DNA of 64,000 nt from Parapusillimonas granuli (GCF_013416525.1 NZ_JACCEM010000002.1:310001-374000); one strand, 5' to 3'. Positions 35,329 to 45,769 are shown, numbered from the stretch's first letter. Program-made: numbers and translations. Notes: a model not told the origin generated them from the letters alone.

Positions 35329-36546
35329 ATGAAACGGGCGGCGCCTGACTGGCTTGTACCTATAGCGGCAATTTTTGTTCTCCAGACCATCGCCTCCTTC
35401 CTGTCGCGATTCATTCCCATCATCGCCCCGGCCGTTTCCGAAGAATTCGGATGGAGCGGCAGCTCCATCGGCTATCTGACCGCCGCCAATTCGCTGGGCG
35501 GGCTGGCCGTCCTGATCGCGGGCTCGGCGCTGTTCAAACGGATAGGCGGCATGCGGACCCTGCAGCTCACGCTGTTCGCCGGCGCCGTCAGCATGGCCTT
35601 CTTTCTGCATCCCGCCGTGGGCGTCGCCCTGGCGGCGTGTTTCGTGATGGGGCTGAGCAACGGCGCCGCGAACCCCGCCGGCAGCGAAGTCCTGCAACGG
35701 TTTTCCCCGCCCGGCAAGCGCAACCTCGTCTTTTCCATCAAGCAGGCCGGGGTTCCGCTGGGCGGCGTCATCGCGGGGCTGCTGATCCCGGTCATGGTCG
35801 CCTACGCGGGGTGGCGGACCGCCCTGTTCGTCTGCGCCGGGCTGGTCGTCCTGCCGACCATGCTGACATGGCGGGTGAGCGCCCGGATCGACGAAGCCCC
35901 CGCCATCGGCCGCCCCTGGCTTGGCCGGCCCAGCCTGCAATCGCTGCGGGCGCTCGATGCGCCGCTGCGGTCGCTGCTGCGCAGTCGCGGCCTGCTGAAG
36001 ATATCGGTGGTGGGCAGCCTGTTCGCCGTTTCGCAAAGCTGCTGGTTCACCTTCACCGTGGTCTATCTGATAGACCGCCTGGGATTCTCGCTGGGACAAG
36101 CGGGCGTGGTGTTTGCCGTGATGCAGACGGGCGGCGTGATCGGCCGCATCGGCCTGGGCTGGCTTTCCGATTACTTGCGGTCGGCCACCGCTTCGCTGTC
36201 GCTGGCGGCGCTGTTTTCCGCGGCGACGACGGCGCTGCTGGGAGCGAGCACGCCCCAGTGGCCTTTATGGACCATCGTCCTGCTGGCGTTCATCGCGGGC
36301 TCGTCGGCCGCGAGCTGGAACGGCGTGCAGATCGCCGAAGTGGCCAGGCGTTCGCCGCCCGACCAGATATCGGAAACCGCGGCCGGGTCCAGCATCTTGG
36401 TGAACCTGGTGAACATGCTGGCCCCCACGGCGTTCGCGGCCTTCGTCGCCGTCACCGGGCGCTATGACTACGCCTTCGCCGCCGCCGGCGCATGCACGCT
36501 GCTGGTGCTCGCCGTCCTGCCCCGGGACAAGAAGCCCGGGGCATGA
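35329..36546 (+). CDS. MFS transporter
   Basis: 405 residues, twelve predicted membrane helices in two halves with a central loop (RPWLGRPSLQSLRALDAPLRS). CynX/NimT-like or sialate-type features: PNPAGSEVLQRFSPPGKRNLVFSIKQAGVPLGG in the first half, and GVVFAVMQTGGVIGRIGLGWLSD in the second. It probably takes up a small carboxylate or anion; substrate unknown. ATG 35329 marks the first residue before the first helix. Ends 10 bases before the convergent TonB receptor gene. Confidence 0.88.
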   Translation: MKRAAPDWLVPIAAIFVLQTIASFLSRFIPIIAPAVSEEFGWSGSSIGYLTAANSLGGLAVLIAGSALFKRIGGMRTLQLTLFAGAVSMAFFLHPAVGVALAACFVMGLSNGAANPAGSEVLQRFSPPGKRNLVFSIKQAGVPLGGVIAGLLIPVMVAYAGWRTALFVCAGLVVLPTMLTWRVSARIDEAPAIGRPWLGRPSLQSLRALDAPLRSLLRSRGLLKISVVGSLFAVSQSCWFTFTVVYLIDRLGFSLGQAGVVFAVMQTGGVIGRIGLGWLSDYLRSATASLSLAALFSAATTALLGASTPQWPLWTIVLLAFIAGSSAASWNGVQIAEVARRSPPDQISETAAGSSILVNLVNMLAPTAFAAFVAVTGRYDYAFAAAGACTLLVLAVLPRDKKPGA

Positions 36547-36556
36547 GGGCCGGCGC

Positions 36557-38623
36557 TCAAAACTCGACCCGGATCCCGGCCATGATGCTGCGGCCCTGGA
36601 TGGGCGCCGCCCGGGAAATGAACGAGGCATGGTTGTAGCCGAGCTTGTCCAGCAGATTGCTGCCCCTCAGGTAAAGCAGATAGTCGGTGCCGGCCATCTT
36701 GCCTTTGTACGAGACGCCCGCGCCCAATAGGCCGTAGCCCGACGTGGCCTGCTCGTAGCCGGCAATGCGGCTCTGGCGCAAAACCTGCGTGTACTCCAGG
36801 AAACCGCCCCAGCGGCCCCAGTCCAGGCTGGTGCGCGCACCCACCCGGGCGGCGGGTATGCGGGGCAGGTCGCCCGCGCCGCCGCGCAGCTTGCCGCGCA
36901 CGTAATCGCCGAAGACGGCCACCGACAGATTGGGCGAAACACGGTACGAAGCTTCGGCCTCCACGCCGGCAAAGGACGCGTCGCCCTGCGTGTACTCGAT
37001 CAGGCGGAAGTCCTCGTGCCGGTCCAGCGTGTTGCCGTAGATGTATCCGTCGATGCGGCTGAGAAAGAAATTGACCGCGAAGCGCAGGTCGCCGTCGGTC
37101 TTGCGCAGGCCCAGGTCCACCGTACGGGCGGTTTCCTTGCCCAGGTCGGCGTTGCCCTTCTCGTAGGTCAGCGTGGCGAAGTGCACGCCGCGGGCGTAGA
37201 GCTCCTGCGCATTGGGCATGCGCTGCGAGCGCGAAACCGAGAACGCGGCGGCGTAGCCCGGCACGAAGTTCCAGGTCGCTCCCGCCGACAGCGAGGTGGC
37301 GCCGCCGTCGTAGTCGGGCCGGGTGCCGGTTTCCGGGCTGACCGATTGCCGCTCGTGGCGCGCGCCCAGTTCGAAGCGCCAATCGTTCCAGCGATAGGTT
37401 TCCAGCAGGAAGGCCCCGGTCGATTGCGTGCGCGTCTTGGGAATGAAGCTCTCCGAGCCGCCGAAAGAAGCGAAGTCATAGCGCGATGCCTGCATGCCGA
37501 TCACGCCGTCCCACCCGCCCAGCGGCTTGTGGCGCAGTTCCAGGCGACCGTCATAGCCCCGATTGGTGAACGTCGTCCCCAGCCGGCCATCGTCGCGCTC
37601 GTCGTGCCGGTAGTCCGTGTATCCGCCGCGGAACCGCAAATCGGAGAAGCCCGCGAACGGATCGCGCAGCTCGCCCCGCACGTCCAGCCGCTTGCTGCGC
37701 AGATGCGCCGTCGCGGCATGCTCGCCGTGGCCGTGATCATGACCGTGGTCGTGGTCGTCACCGCCGTCGTCATGGCCGTGCCCGTGGCCGCCGCAGTGCA
37801 GCGTCGAGCCGTGAGGATGGCAGTCCTCGTATTCGTGGCTGTGGCCGGGCAAGCCGTAGTCGTCCTCGCGGTACGAATAGGCGGCGCCGATATAGCCGCG
37901 GCTGCCCACGAACGACAAGCCGACGCTGCCCGTGGCGCTGTCGGCGTTCGAGTTGGCCACCCTGCCGTCGGTCCAGTCCGCCACGCGATAATCCCCGGCG
38001 CGGCGCCTGGCGCCCTCCACGTGCACGGCGATATTGCCCTCGCCCGCCGTCAGGCCCACCGCGGCCGCGCGCTCCTTCGCCGCGGTGGATCCCAGCATCT
38101 CGGCCGAGCCGCTGAAGCCGTTTTCCGGCACCTCGGTGGGGATCTTGTCGTCCAGCACGTTGACCACCCCGCCGATGGCGCCGCCGCCATACAGCAGCGC
38201 CGAGGGCCCGCGCAGGATCTCCACGCGGCGGGCCAGCAAGGTATCGACGGTAACGACGTGATCGGGCGATACGCCGGACGCGTCCGCCACTTCCGACCCA
38301 TCGCTCAGGACCTTGACGCGCGGCGCCGTCTGCCCGCGGATCACGGGCCGGCTTGCGCCGCCGCCGAACGTATCGGCGCGCACGCCCGGTTCGCCTTCCA
38401 GCAGCTCGCCCAGCGTGCCTCGCCGATTCAGCGTAAGGCGCTCGCCCCGCAGCACGCCGGCGGGCGTCGCCAGGCTGTCGCTGTCCAGCCTGAGCGGGTT
38501 GGCCGTCACGACGATGGGCGGCAGGCTCTCGACCGGCTCGGCCGTGGCGGCGGCCTGCGCATGGGCGGATGTGGTGGACGCCACGATCAGGGCGAGTGTC
38601 AAAGGGCGGTGGGTCGGTCGCAT
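36557..38623 (-). CDS. znuD: TonB-dependent receptor, ZnuD-like zinc receptor
   Basis: 688 residues. Signal peptide, TonB box region (PPIVVTANPL), plug (RVEILRGPSALLYGGGAIGGVVNVLDDKIP) and a 22-strand barrel ending with aromatic VEF. A long external loop (about residues 264-307) is very rich in His and Asp with Cys, as in the neisserial zinc receptor ZnuD. A Zur-like box lies about 75 bases upstream. It would import zinc across the outer membrane under zinc shortage. No ZnuABC genes are in the window. Confidence 0.88.
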   Translation of the reverse strand: MRPTHRPLTLALIVASTTSAHAQAAATAEPVESLPPIVVTANPLRLDSDSLATPAGVLRGERLTLNRRGTLGELLEGEPGVRADTFGGGASRPVIRGQTAPRVKVLSDGSEVADASGVSPDHVVTVDTLLARRVEILRGPSALLYGGGAIGGVVNVLDDKIPTEVPENGFSGSAEMLGSTAAKERAAAVGLTAGEGNIAVHVEGARRRAGDYRVADWTDGRVANSNADSATGSVGLSFVGSRGYIGAAYSYREDDYGLPGHSHEYEDCHPHGSTLHCGGHGHGHDDGGDDHDHGHDHGHGEHAATAHLRSKRLDVRGELRDPFAGFSDLRFRGGYTDYRHDERDDGRLGTTFTNRGYDGRLELRHKPLGGWDGVIGMQASRYDFASFGGSESFIPKTRTQSTGAFLLETYRWNDWRFELGARHERQSVSPETGTRPDYDGGATSLSAGATWNFVPGYAAAFSVSRSQRMPNAQELYARGVHFATLTYEKGNADLGKETARTVDLGLRKTDGDLRFAVNFFLSRIDGYIYGNTLDRHEDFRLIEYTQGDASFAGVEAEASYRVSPNLSVAVFGDYVRGKLRGGAGDLPRIPAARVGARTSLDWGRWGGFLEYTQVLRQSRIAGYEQATSGYGLLGAGVSYKGKMAGTDYLLYLRGSNLLDKLGYNHASFISRAAPIQGRSIMAGIRVEF

Positions 38624-38696
38624 GAGGACTCCTGCAGAGAATGAAGATGAAGGATGGAGAACCAGGCCTTCGCTTGCGAAGGCCGCCGGAAATTGC

Positions 38697-38711
38697 AATG
38701 TTATAACATAA
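38697..38711 (-). promoter_or_regulatory. Zur-like box before the zinc receptor
   Basis: The sequence ATGTTATAACATAAC with the perfect palindrome TGTTATAACA (38699-38708) matches the Zur operator form of proteobacteria (GTTATAACATAAC-like). It lies upstream of the ZnuD-like gene, consistent with repression when zinc is plentiful. Confidence 0.75.
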
Positions 38712-38839
38712 CAATATCTGGCGGATTGCGCCGATGGCGCCACGATTGTGGCGCGCCCTGAAAGAACTTAAGATTTCCATGGGAAGCGAAACGCCGGCAA
38801 AACCGCCCGCCACGCCCGAGCCCGCACCGGAGGACCGCC

Positions 38840-39088
38840 ATGCAGATCGTCTACAGAGCAGCCGATATCCTGGAAGCGCACATCGTCTCGGGCATGCTGA
38901 CGGCCAACGGCATAGAGGCCTACGTCGCCGGCCATTATCTGCAGGGCGCCGTCGGCGACCTGCCGCCGCTGGGCTTCGCCCATGTCTCGGTCGCCGACGA
39001 CGACGTCGAGGCGGCCATGGCGCTGATCCGGGAATACGAATCGGGGGCAAACCAGGCGGATGAGCATGCCGCCGACGGCGGCGGCTGA
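38840..39088 (+). CDS. DUF2007 family protein
   Basis: 82 residues, one DUF2007 domain (IVYRAADILEAHIVSGMLTANGIEAYV...GFAHVSVADDDVEAAMALI). The fold resembles PII-like signal transducers; function unknown. A GGAGGA site lies 7 bases before ATG. Short acidic tail rich in Gly and Asp. Confidence 0.88.
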   Translation: MQIVYRAADILEAHIVSGMLTANGIEAYVAGHYLQGAVGDLPPLGFAHVSVADDDVEAAMALIREYESGANQADEHAADGGG

Positions 39089-39226
39089 ACGGCCGGCGGC
39101 CGCAGCCGTCCCGGGGCCTGAAAAACAGCGGCCCGCGCGTCAAAAAAACCACAATGGATCCATAATGCTTACGATATACTAGGCGGCGTCTTACCAAATG
39201 TAACACTCCGCCAGAGACTCGATATC

Positions 39227-42200
39227 GTGAAGCCATCCCATGCCGGGCAAATCGAAGCAAGCTGCCGTAAACACGGCGAAATTTCCCTCAATCGGCTGTC
39301 CGCCTCGCTGCTGCGCAGCGCCGGCCTGACGGCTTTCTTCGCCTGTCTCGGCGCCATCGCGGCCGGTCCGGCGCGGGCCGACTGGCCGGTCTATCAGGTC
39401 TACCGCGGAGCCGACGGCCGCGACGGCGAAACCGCATTCGCCTGGACGTCCGCCACCGAGGGCAAAAACGCCCCGCCCTCTTCCTGGGCACAGCACGGCC
39501 CCATTCCGGCCGGGAGCGGCGCAGCCGGCCAATCGGCCCTGGAAATCGGCTCCATCGGCGGCGCCGGCGGCTCGGTCTACTCCAAAGGCGTGTTCCACAA
39601 CCTGCCCGGCAAACCCGGCGGCAGCGGCGGGGCCGTCGCCCTCGACGTCTCGAAGTCCGCGGACATCACCTGGACGGTGAATTACGCGGTGCAGCCTTCC
39701 GGGGCATCCAAACCGGTAATCTCCGTCTATTCGGTGGGCGGCACCGGCGGGCTGGGCTACACGTCCTGGACCGAAACCGAAGGCGGCATCGCGCGCGGCG
39801 GCGACGGCGGGCCGGTAAGCCTGAGCATCGCTTCGCGCGTCACCGCGACCAGCGGGCCCAATCCCCAGAACCTGTCGGTGCCGGCCGTCAAAGTGCTGTC
39901 CCAGGGCGGGGCGGCGGGCGTCGGCAAGGTCGACGGCAGGCCGTCTTCCGACGGCACGTATGAAAGCCGGGTCGACACCGACCGCGGCGGCTCGGGCGGC
40001 GCGGTCACCGTCACCCTGGCGGAAAGCGCCAGCATCAGCGTGACCGGGGCGCTGGCGCCGGCCGTATCGGCAAGCTCCCTGGGCGGCAACGGCGGGCGCG
40101 CCAGCAACAGCGGCGGCTACCCGTCGAATGCGGGCGGCGGCGGCGGCATCGAGTTCACCAACCGCGGATCCGTCGCGTCGAACGGCAACAATTCGGCCGC
40201 CGTCATCCTGCAGAGCGTCGGCGGCACGGGCGGCAGCGGCGCCAACGGCGCCTTCGCCTCCGGCACGCCGGGCGCCAGGGGCGGCGCGGGCGGCCGCATC
40301 AATGCCCTCAATGCCGGCGCCATCGCCACCAAGGGCGACTACAGCTTCGGCATCATGGCCCAGTCGGTGGGCGGCATCGGGGGAAGCGGCGGCGGCGCCG
40401 CCTTCGTATCGGGCGGAGACGGCGGCGGCGCGGGCCTGGGCGGCCAGGTCAACATCGTCAACCGCGGCAGCATCGCCACCACCGGCGCCGGCGCAAGCGC
40501 CATCATGGCGCAGAGCATAGGCGGCGGCAATGCCCTGGACGCCTTCCATGCGTCCAAGCCGGCCATCAGCGGCGGCGGGGGCGGTTCGGGCGGCAACAGC
40601 GGCATCCTGCCTTTCACCAGCGGCGGCACGGGCGGCATGGGCGGGGTCGGCGGCGCGGTCTATGTCGAACACAGCGGGACCATCACCACGGCGGGCGCAT
40701 CCGCCTATGGCGCCCTCTTGCAAAGCATAGGCGGGGGCGGCGGCACGGGCGGCGCGGCATCGAGCTCCGGGGCCTTCCTGGCGGTGGCGCTGGGCGGGGC
40801 CGGCGGCAGCGGCGGCAATGCCGGCGACGTCACCTTCAACGGCTCCCTGGGGCGCATCGACACCGCCGGCAAATACGCGACCGCGGTCCTGGCCCAATCG
40901 GTGGGCGGCGGCGGCGGAACGGGCGGCTACGCCACGTCCAGATCCGTGGGCTACGGCCTGTCCGCCTCGTCCTCGACGGGCGGTTCGGGCGGCAAGGGCG
41001 GCTCGGGCGGCACGGTCAAGATCGTCAACAGCACCGCGATCCGCACGGGCGGCGAAGCCGCCGTCGGGCTGCAGGCCACCAGCATAGGCGGCGGCGGAGG
41101 CTCGGGCGGCGGCGCCGGCGCCTTTGCCGTGGCCCTGCCCGCGGTCACGCCCTCGGGCGAACCCCTGCCCTCCATCACCGTCTCCAACGCCATCGGCGGT
41201 TCCGGGGGCGACGGCGGCCAGGGCAAGAGCGCCGGCGTCGACAACAAGAACGCGGGCATCGAAACCTTCGGCGCCGGCGCCACCGGCATATTGGCGCAGA
41301 GCATAGGCGGGGGCGGCGGCAACGCGGGCAACGCATTCGCCTACGGCCTGGCCATTGCCGCGCCCGGCGCTTCGGCGTTCAACGCCACCAACGCCGTCGG
41401 CGGCAGCGGGGGCGGCGGCGGCTCGGGCGATTCGGCCAGGGCCTACAACGACGGCAGCGTCTACACCCATGGCGACGGGGCCATGGGCATGCACGTCCAG
41501 AGCATAGGCGGCGGCGGGGGCAACGCCGGATCCGCCTCCGCCTCGGCCGACGCGCTCAGCCTCTACCGGACGGTCGCCTTCGGGCAGACCATAGGCGGCA
41601 CCAATAGCAAGGGCGGCGGCAAAGGCGGCGCGGCCTACGCCGAGAACCGCGGCCGGATCGAGACCCGGGGCGTCGGCGCCACGGGCATTCTGCTGCAAAG
41701 CATAGGCGGCGGCGGAGGCAACGGCGGCGCCGTCACGAGCTCCGCGTCATCGGGGCTGTCCTTCGACAAGACACTCAACAGCCTGGTTCAGAAACTGCCG
41801 CTGGCCGACTCGGTCACCATGGTCAACGCCATCGGCGGCAACGGGGGCAACGGCGGCGACGGCGGCGCCGTCAACGCGGTGCTCGCGTCCTCGGGGCTGA
41901 TCCGCACCCGCGGCGCCCAGTCCGACGGCCTGCTCGCCCAAAGCATAGGCGGGGGCGGCGGCACGGGCGGGGGCGGCTCCGCCGCGTCCGAAGGCACGCT
42001 GTCGCTGACCTTGTCGATGGGCGGCAAAGGGGGCGCCGGCGGTTCAGGCGGCGCGATCGGCATTTCCAACGCCGGCACCATCGAAACCTACGGGGACGCC
42101 TCCTACGGTATCTTCGCGCAGTCGGTGGGCGGCGGAGGCGGCAACGGCGGCAACCTGACGGCCGCCCCCGACGACACGCCCGATACGGTCGGCGAGGTCT

Positions 42201-45200
42201 GGGCCGTCCTGAAAAACGCGGTCGGCGTGGACGCCTACAACAAATGGGCGGCCGACAAGAGCAATGCCGAAACCAAAGAGAACCTGGACGCGTTCATCAA
42301 GGACATCCAGGACTCCAATGCCTACAAGTCGCTGGCGGACTCCTTCAAGAATTCCGACTTCTACAAGCAGATGCAGTCCTCCGGGAAAAAAGTCACCGAC
42401 TACCTGGACAAGCAGTCCAAGGGTTCGGTGAAGCGGCCCGACGTGTCCTTGACCCTGTCCATGGGCGGCGACGGCGGAAGAGGCAACCAGGGCGGCGCCG
42501 TCAAGCTTACGCACGAAGGCTACATCCTGACCGCCGGGCAGATTTCGCACGGGATCATGGCCCAGTCCATCGGCGGCGGCGGCGGCCAGGGCGGCCTGGC
42601 CTACTCTTCCGGCACCAACAAGACCAATCTCGCCGCCACCCTGGGCGGCAAGGGCGGCGAAGGCAACGCCGGCGGCTCCGTCGAAGTCAGGCATTCGGGC
42701 ACCATCCATACCTACGGCGCAACCTCTTACGGCCTGTTCGCGCAGTCCATCGGCGGCGGGGGCGGCAACAGCGTCGGCGCGTTCAGCAGCGACAACAAGA
42801 ATCTGGTGCTGAACTTCACCGCCGGCGGAACCGGAGGCACGGGCGCCAACGGCGGCGAGGTCAAGGTGTTCAGCTACGGCACCACGCGCACGCACGGAGA
42901 CGAAGCGCATGCGATCGTGGCGCAAAGCGTGGGCGGCGGCGGGGGCGCGTTCACCATGAGCTCTCCCGGCGGCAAAACCGGCGCGCCCGCGGCGGCGGAC
43001 GACAAGGCGGTCTCGGCCGCCACCGTCGCTGGGCTGCTGAAGGCGGTCGGCATCGAGAAAGTGCCGCCCGCCTCGCAGGACCCGGCCGACAAGAAGCCGT
43101 CGGCCAAGTCCGGCAGCTTCACGCTGGGCGGCTCGGGCGGGGCGTCCGGCAGGGGCGGGGCCGTCTCTGTCGTCCATGGCGGAACCATCACGACCTCCGG
43201 CACGGCCGCGTTCGGCATCTTTGCGCAATCCATCGGCGGCGGCGGCGGCATTTCCAATGCGGCGGGCAGCACCGGCGGGGTCAAGTACGCGGCATCCTAT
43301 GGCGGCAGGGGCGGGTCCGCCGGCAACGGCGGCGTCATCAACGTCAGTTTCAGCAACAACGCCACCATCCAGACTTCCGGCGACCACGCGACGGCGGTAT
43401 TCGCCCAGTCGATCGGCGGCGGCGGCGGTTACGGCGGCGCGTCGGTGCTGCAGGGCCGGACGCTGCCCGTGTTCGGCGGCGCCGGGGGGTCCAGCGGCGA
43501 CGGCGGCTACATCGAGATCCGCGGCACCGAAGGCACAACCACCATCCGGACGGCGGGCGACAAGGCACACGGCATTTTCGCCCAGTCGCTCGGCGGCGGC
43601 GGAGGCACGGTCAGCGATGCCCTGAAGACCGACGCCACGGCCCGGGCCGCGCTCGAGGCAACGGCGTCCGCGCTTGCCGACATCGTCAAGAAGAACGGCG
43701 GCTCCGGCACGGTGCTGGACAACATCGACCAGGTTCCGGCCGATCTGCAAGGCATCGTCAAGCTGTTCGGCAACGACAAGGACACGGTCAACAGCGCGCT
43801 GGCGGCGCTGAAAGGCAGCCTGGACCAGCGCAGCATGTCGCAGGGAACGGGCGGCGACATCTGGGTCAAGCTCAACGGCGACGTCAAAACGGCCGGCTCC
43901 GGCTCTTACGGGATTGTCGCTCAAAGCGGCTTCCAGCAAAGCACGGGCGTCCTCGACCCCGGCCGCCCCGGCGGCAACATCACCGTCGACTATTCCGGCA
44001 CCCTGCAGGGCGGCTCGGGCGAAGGGGCGGCCATCGTCGTGGACGGCGGCAGGAGCAACACCATCGTCATCGGCGCCGGCTCGCACGTCAGCGCGCTTTC
44101 CGGCAAGGCCGTCACCTCGACATTCGGCGAAGACACGGTACGCAACTACGGCACCCTGGCGGGCGACATCGAACTGGCCCACGGTGGCACGAAGGAGCGC
44201 AACGAGTTCAGGAACGAATTCGGCGGCACCTACATCAGCAATGCCCGCGGCGGAACGATCAGCATCAGCAACGGCTACGGCTGGTTCTACAACCACGGAA
44301 CCTTCGATGTCGGCGGAGTCGGCAAGATCGCCACCGCCACGGTCAAGAATGCGGAGTTCCTGCTCGGCGGCACGCTGCTCGTCGACGTCAACAGCGTCGC
44401 GGCCGCAGGTACTCCCAAAGCCGACCTGCTGCAGGCGTCCAGGCTCACCGTCGACGGCGTCACGATCCGGCCGAACGCCGTCGAAGGTCTGCTGCCCGGC
44501 AGCTTCACCGTGGTGTCGGCCTCCTCGCTCCTGACGGGCAGGCCGGCTACCGCGGCAGGCAGCCCGGAGAGCCCCATTTCCTGGTCGGCGGCGCAGAAGG
44601 GCAACGATATCTCGATTTCCCCTTCCGCGGATTTCATCGGGAAAGCCGGCGGCGACCTCACGGACACGGAGCGCTCGCTGGTCGGCGGCCTGCAGCAAGC
44701 CTGGGATACGAGCAATGTCAACATGGCCGGGCTGTTCGCGGACATGTCCAACATCGATTCGGCCCAGAAGTACACCACCATGATCAACAGCCTCGCCACG
44801 ACGGAAGACCTGGGCCAGTCGGCCATGCAGCAGACGCTGACGGGACGCAGGTCCCTCAATGCCGCGCTCAGCTGCCCGGTGTTCGACGGCGCCGGCGTGA
44901 GCCTGCGCGAAACCCAGTGCGTGTGGTCGCGCATCATCGGCTCGCGCATGAAGGACGACAAAGGCGGGACCGGCGACGGCTTCTCGCGCAACGGCATGAG
45001 CTACCGCATGGGCGGGCAATGGCGGGTCGGCCCCGACTGGTTCCTGGGCGCCACGGCCGCCTACAGCACCAGCTCCATGCACACGAACGACGACCTGACC
45101 GCCATCAAAGGCAAGAGCGGCGACGTCTCCGTTTCCTTGAAACACCAGGCCGGCCCATGGCTGCTGGCGGGAGCCCTGCACGCCGGCTACGGCAGCTACG

Positions 45201-45742
45201 ATTCCAGCTCCATCTTCACGATAGGCAACGACGTCTGGGGCGCGTACAACAAGAACGAGGTCTGGACGGCAGGGGTCAGGCTGCGGGCCGCCTACGAGCA
45301 GACTTACGGGAATTGGTACCTGCGCCCCTATGTCGATCTCGACGTTCTGCATACCTACATGCCGGGCTATACGCTCACCGGAGACGGCGCGACGCTGCAG
45401 GCCGATTCCATGAAGGAATGGAGCGTCGCGCTCGAGCCCACCCTGGAGGCGGGCACCCGCATCGACCTGAGCGGCAACGGATGGCTGCGCCCCTATGTCT
45501 CGGTGGGCGCCACCTTCCTGAACAACAGGGCGTTGAACAGCAAGGTGACGTTCTCCGAAAACGGCGGCCCGGGCGTCAACTTCAACTCGGCCACCTCGCT
45601 GCCCAGGCGCATGCTCAACCTGGGCGCCGGCGTCCAGCTCTTCGCCCAGGACAAATACGAGTTGCGGGCGGAATACAAGGCCCAGATGGCGTCGGGCTTC
45701 CGCAACCAGGAGCTCAGCTTGCGCGTGGCGATTCCGTTCTGA
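39227..45742 (+). CDS. giant glycine-rich autotransporter
   Basis: 2171 residues. A long signal peptide (about 1-51, ending GPARA) precedes the passenger; a C-terminal beta-barrel of about 270 residues ends in AIPF, the terminal aromatic signature. The passenger repeats a strand-loop-strand unit carrying AQSIGGGGG or a variant about 17 times (first at about residue 327). Three segments without the glycine pattern interrupt it (about residues 981-1071, 1253-1296 and 1463-1541), lysine/alanine-rich and probably helical. GTG start at 39227. Surface protein, likely adhesin or biofilm factor. Alternative: secreted passenger, though no protease or cleavage motif was seen. Confidence 0.93.
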   Translation: MKPSHAGQIEASCRKHGEISLNRLSASLLRSAGLTAFFACLGAIAAGPARADWPVYQVYRGADGRDGETAFAWTSATEGKNAPPSSWAQHGPIPAGSGAAGQSALEIGSIGGAGGSVYSKGVFHNLPGKPGGSGGAVALDVSKSADITWTVNYAVQPSGASKPVISVYSVGGTGGLGYTSWTETEGGIARGGDGGPVSLSIASRVTATSGPNPQNLSVPAVKVLSQGGAAGVGKVDGRPSSDGTYESRVDTDRGGSGGAVTVTLAESASISVTGALAPAVSASSLGGNGGRASNSGGYPSNAGGGGGIEFTNRGSVASNGNNSAAVILQSVGGTGGSGANGAFASGTPGARGGAGGRINALNAGAIATKGDYSFGIMAQSVGGIGGSGGGAAFVSGGDGGGAGLGGQVNIVNRGSIATTGAGASAIMAQSIGGGNALDAFHASKPAISGGGGGSGGNSGILPFTSGGTGGMGGVGGAVYVEHSGTITTAGASAYGALLQSIGGGGGTGGAASSSGAFLAVALGGAGGSGGNAGDVTFNGSLGRIDTAGKYATAVLAQSVGGGGGTGGYATSRSVGYGLSASSSTGGSGGKGGSGGTVKIVNSTAIRTGGEAAVGLQATSIGGGGGSGGGAGAFAVALPAVTPSGEPLPSITVSNAIGGSGGDGGQGKSAGVDNKNAGIETFGAGATGILAQSIGGGGGNAGNAFAYGLAIAAPGASAFNATNAVGGSGGGGGSGDSARAYNDGSVYTHGDGAMGMHVQSIGGGGGNAGSASASADALSLYRTVAFGQTIGGTNSKGGGKGGAAYAENRGRIETRGVGATGILLQSIGGGGGNGGAVTSSASSGLSFDKTLNSLVQKLPLADSVTMVNAIGGNGGNGGDGGAVNAVLASSGLIRTRGAQSDGLLAQSIGGGGGTGGGGSAASEGTLSLTLSMGGKGGAGGSGGAIGISNAGTIETYGDASYGIFAQSVGGGGGNGGNLTAAPDDTPDTVGEVWAVLKNAVGVDAYNKWAADKSNAETKENLDAFIKDIQDSNAYKSLADSFKNSDFYKQMQSSGKKVTDYLDKQSKGSVKRPDVSLTLSMGGDGGRGNQGGAVKLTHEGYILTAGQISHGIMAQSIGGGGGQGGLAYSSGTNKTNLAATLGGKGGEGNAGGSVEVRHSGTIHTYGATSYGLFAQSIGGGGGNSVGAFSSDNKNLVLNFTAGGTGGTGANGGEVKVFSYGTTRTHGDEAHAIVAQSVGGGGGAFTMSSPGGKTGAPAAADDKAVSAATVAGLLKAVGIEKVPPASQDPADKKPSAKSGSFTLGGSGGASGRGGAVSVVHGGTITTSGTAAFGIFAQSIGGGGGISNAAGSTGGVKYAASYGGRGGSAGNGGVINVSFSNNATIQTSGDHATAVFAQSIGGGGGYGGASVLQGRTLPVFGGAGGSSGDGGYIEIRGTEGTTTIRTAGDKAHGIFAQSLGGGGGTVSDALKTDATARAALEATASALADIVKKNGGSGTVLDNIDQVPADLQGIVKLFGNDKDTVNSALAALKGSLDQRSMSQGTGGDIWVKLNGDVKTAGSGSYGIVAQSGFQQSTGVLDPGRPGGNITVDYSGTLQGGSGEGAAIVVDGGRSNTIVIGAGSHVSALSGKAVTSTFGEDTVRNYGTLAGDIELAHGGTKERNEFRNEFGGTYISNARGGTISISNGYGWFYNHGTFDVGGVGKIATATVKNAEFLLGGTLLVDVNSVAAAGTPKADLLQASRLTVDGVTIRPNAVEGLLPGSFTVVSASSLLTGRPATAAGSPESPISWSAAQKGNDISISPSADFIGKAGGDLTDTERSLVGGLQQAWDTSNVNMAGLFADMSNIDSAQKYTTMINSLATTEDLGQSAMQQTLTGRRSLNAALSCPVFDGAGVSLRETQCVWSRIIGSRMKDDKGGTGDGFSRNGMSYRMGGQWRVGPDWFLGATAAYSTSSMHTNDDLTAIKGKSGDVSVSLKHQAGPWLLAGALHAGYGSYDSSSIFTIGNDVWGAYNKNEVWTAGVRLRAAYEQTYGNWYLRPYVDLDVLHTYMPGYTLTGDGATLQADSMKEWSVALEPTLEAGTRIDLSGNGWLRPYVSVGATFLNNRALNSKVTFSENGGPGVNFNSATSLPRRMLNLGAGVQLFAQDKYELRAEYKAQMASGFRNQELSLRVAIPF

Positions 45743-45769
45743 GTCAGGCTCGGGGCCTGTTGACGGGCC

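Noticed and set aside
40100-43600. Possible CRISPR or DNA repeat array
   Set aside because: The repeats are protein-level (AQSIGGGGG) with synonymous variation and no constant spacing of identical DNA.
42044-45352. 1102-codon minus-strand and 1353-codon plus-strand frames within the autotransporter locus
   Set aside because: Off-frame readings of the glycine-rich autotransporter gene; they show Arg/His/Ala-rich low-complexity protein without motifs.
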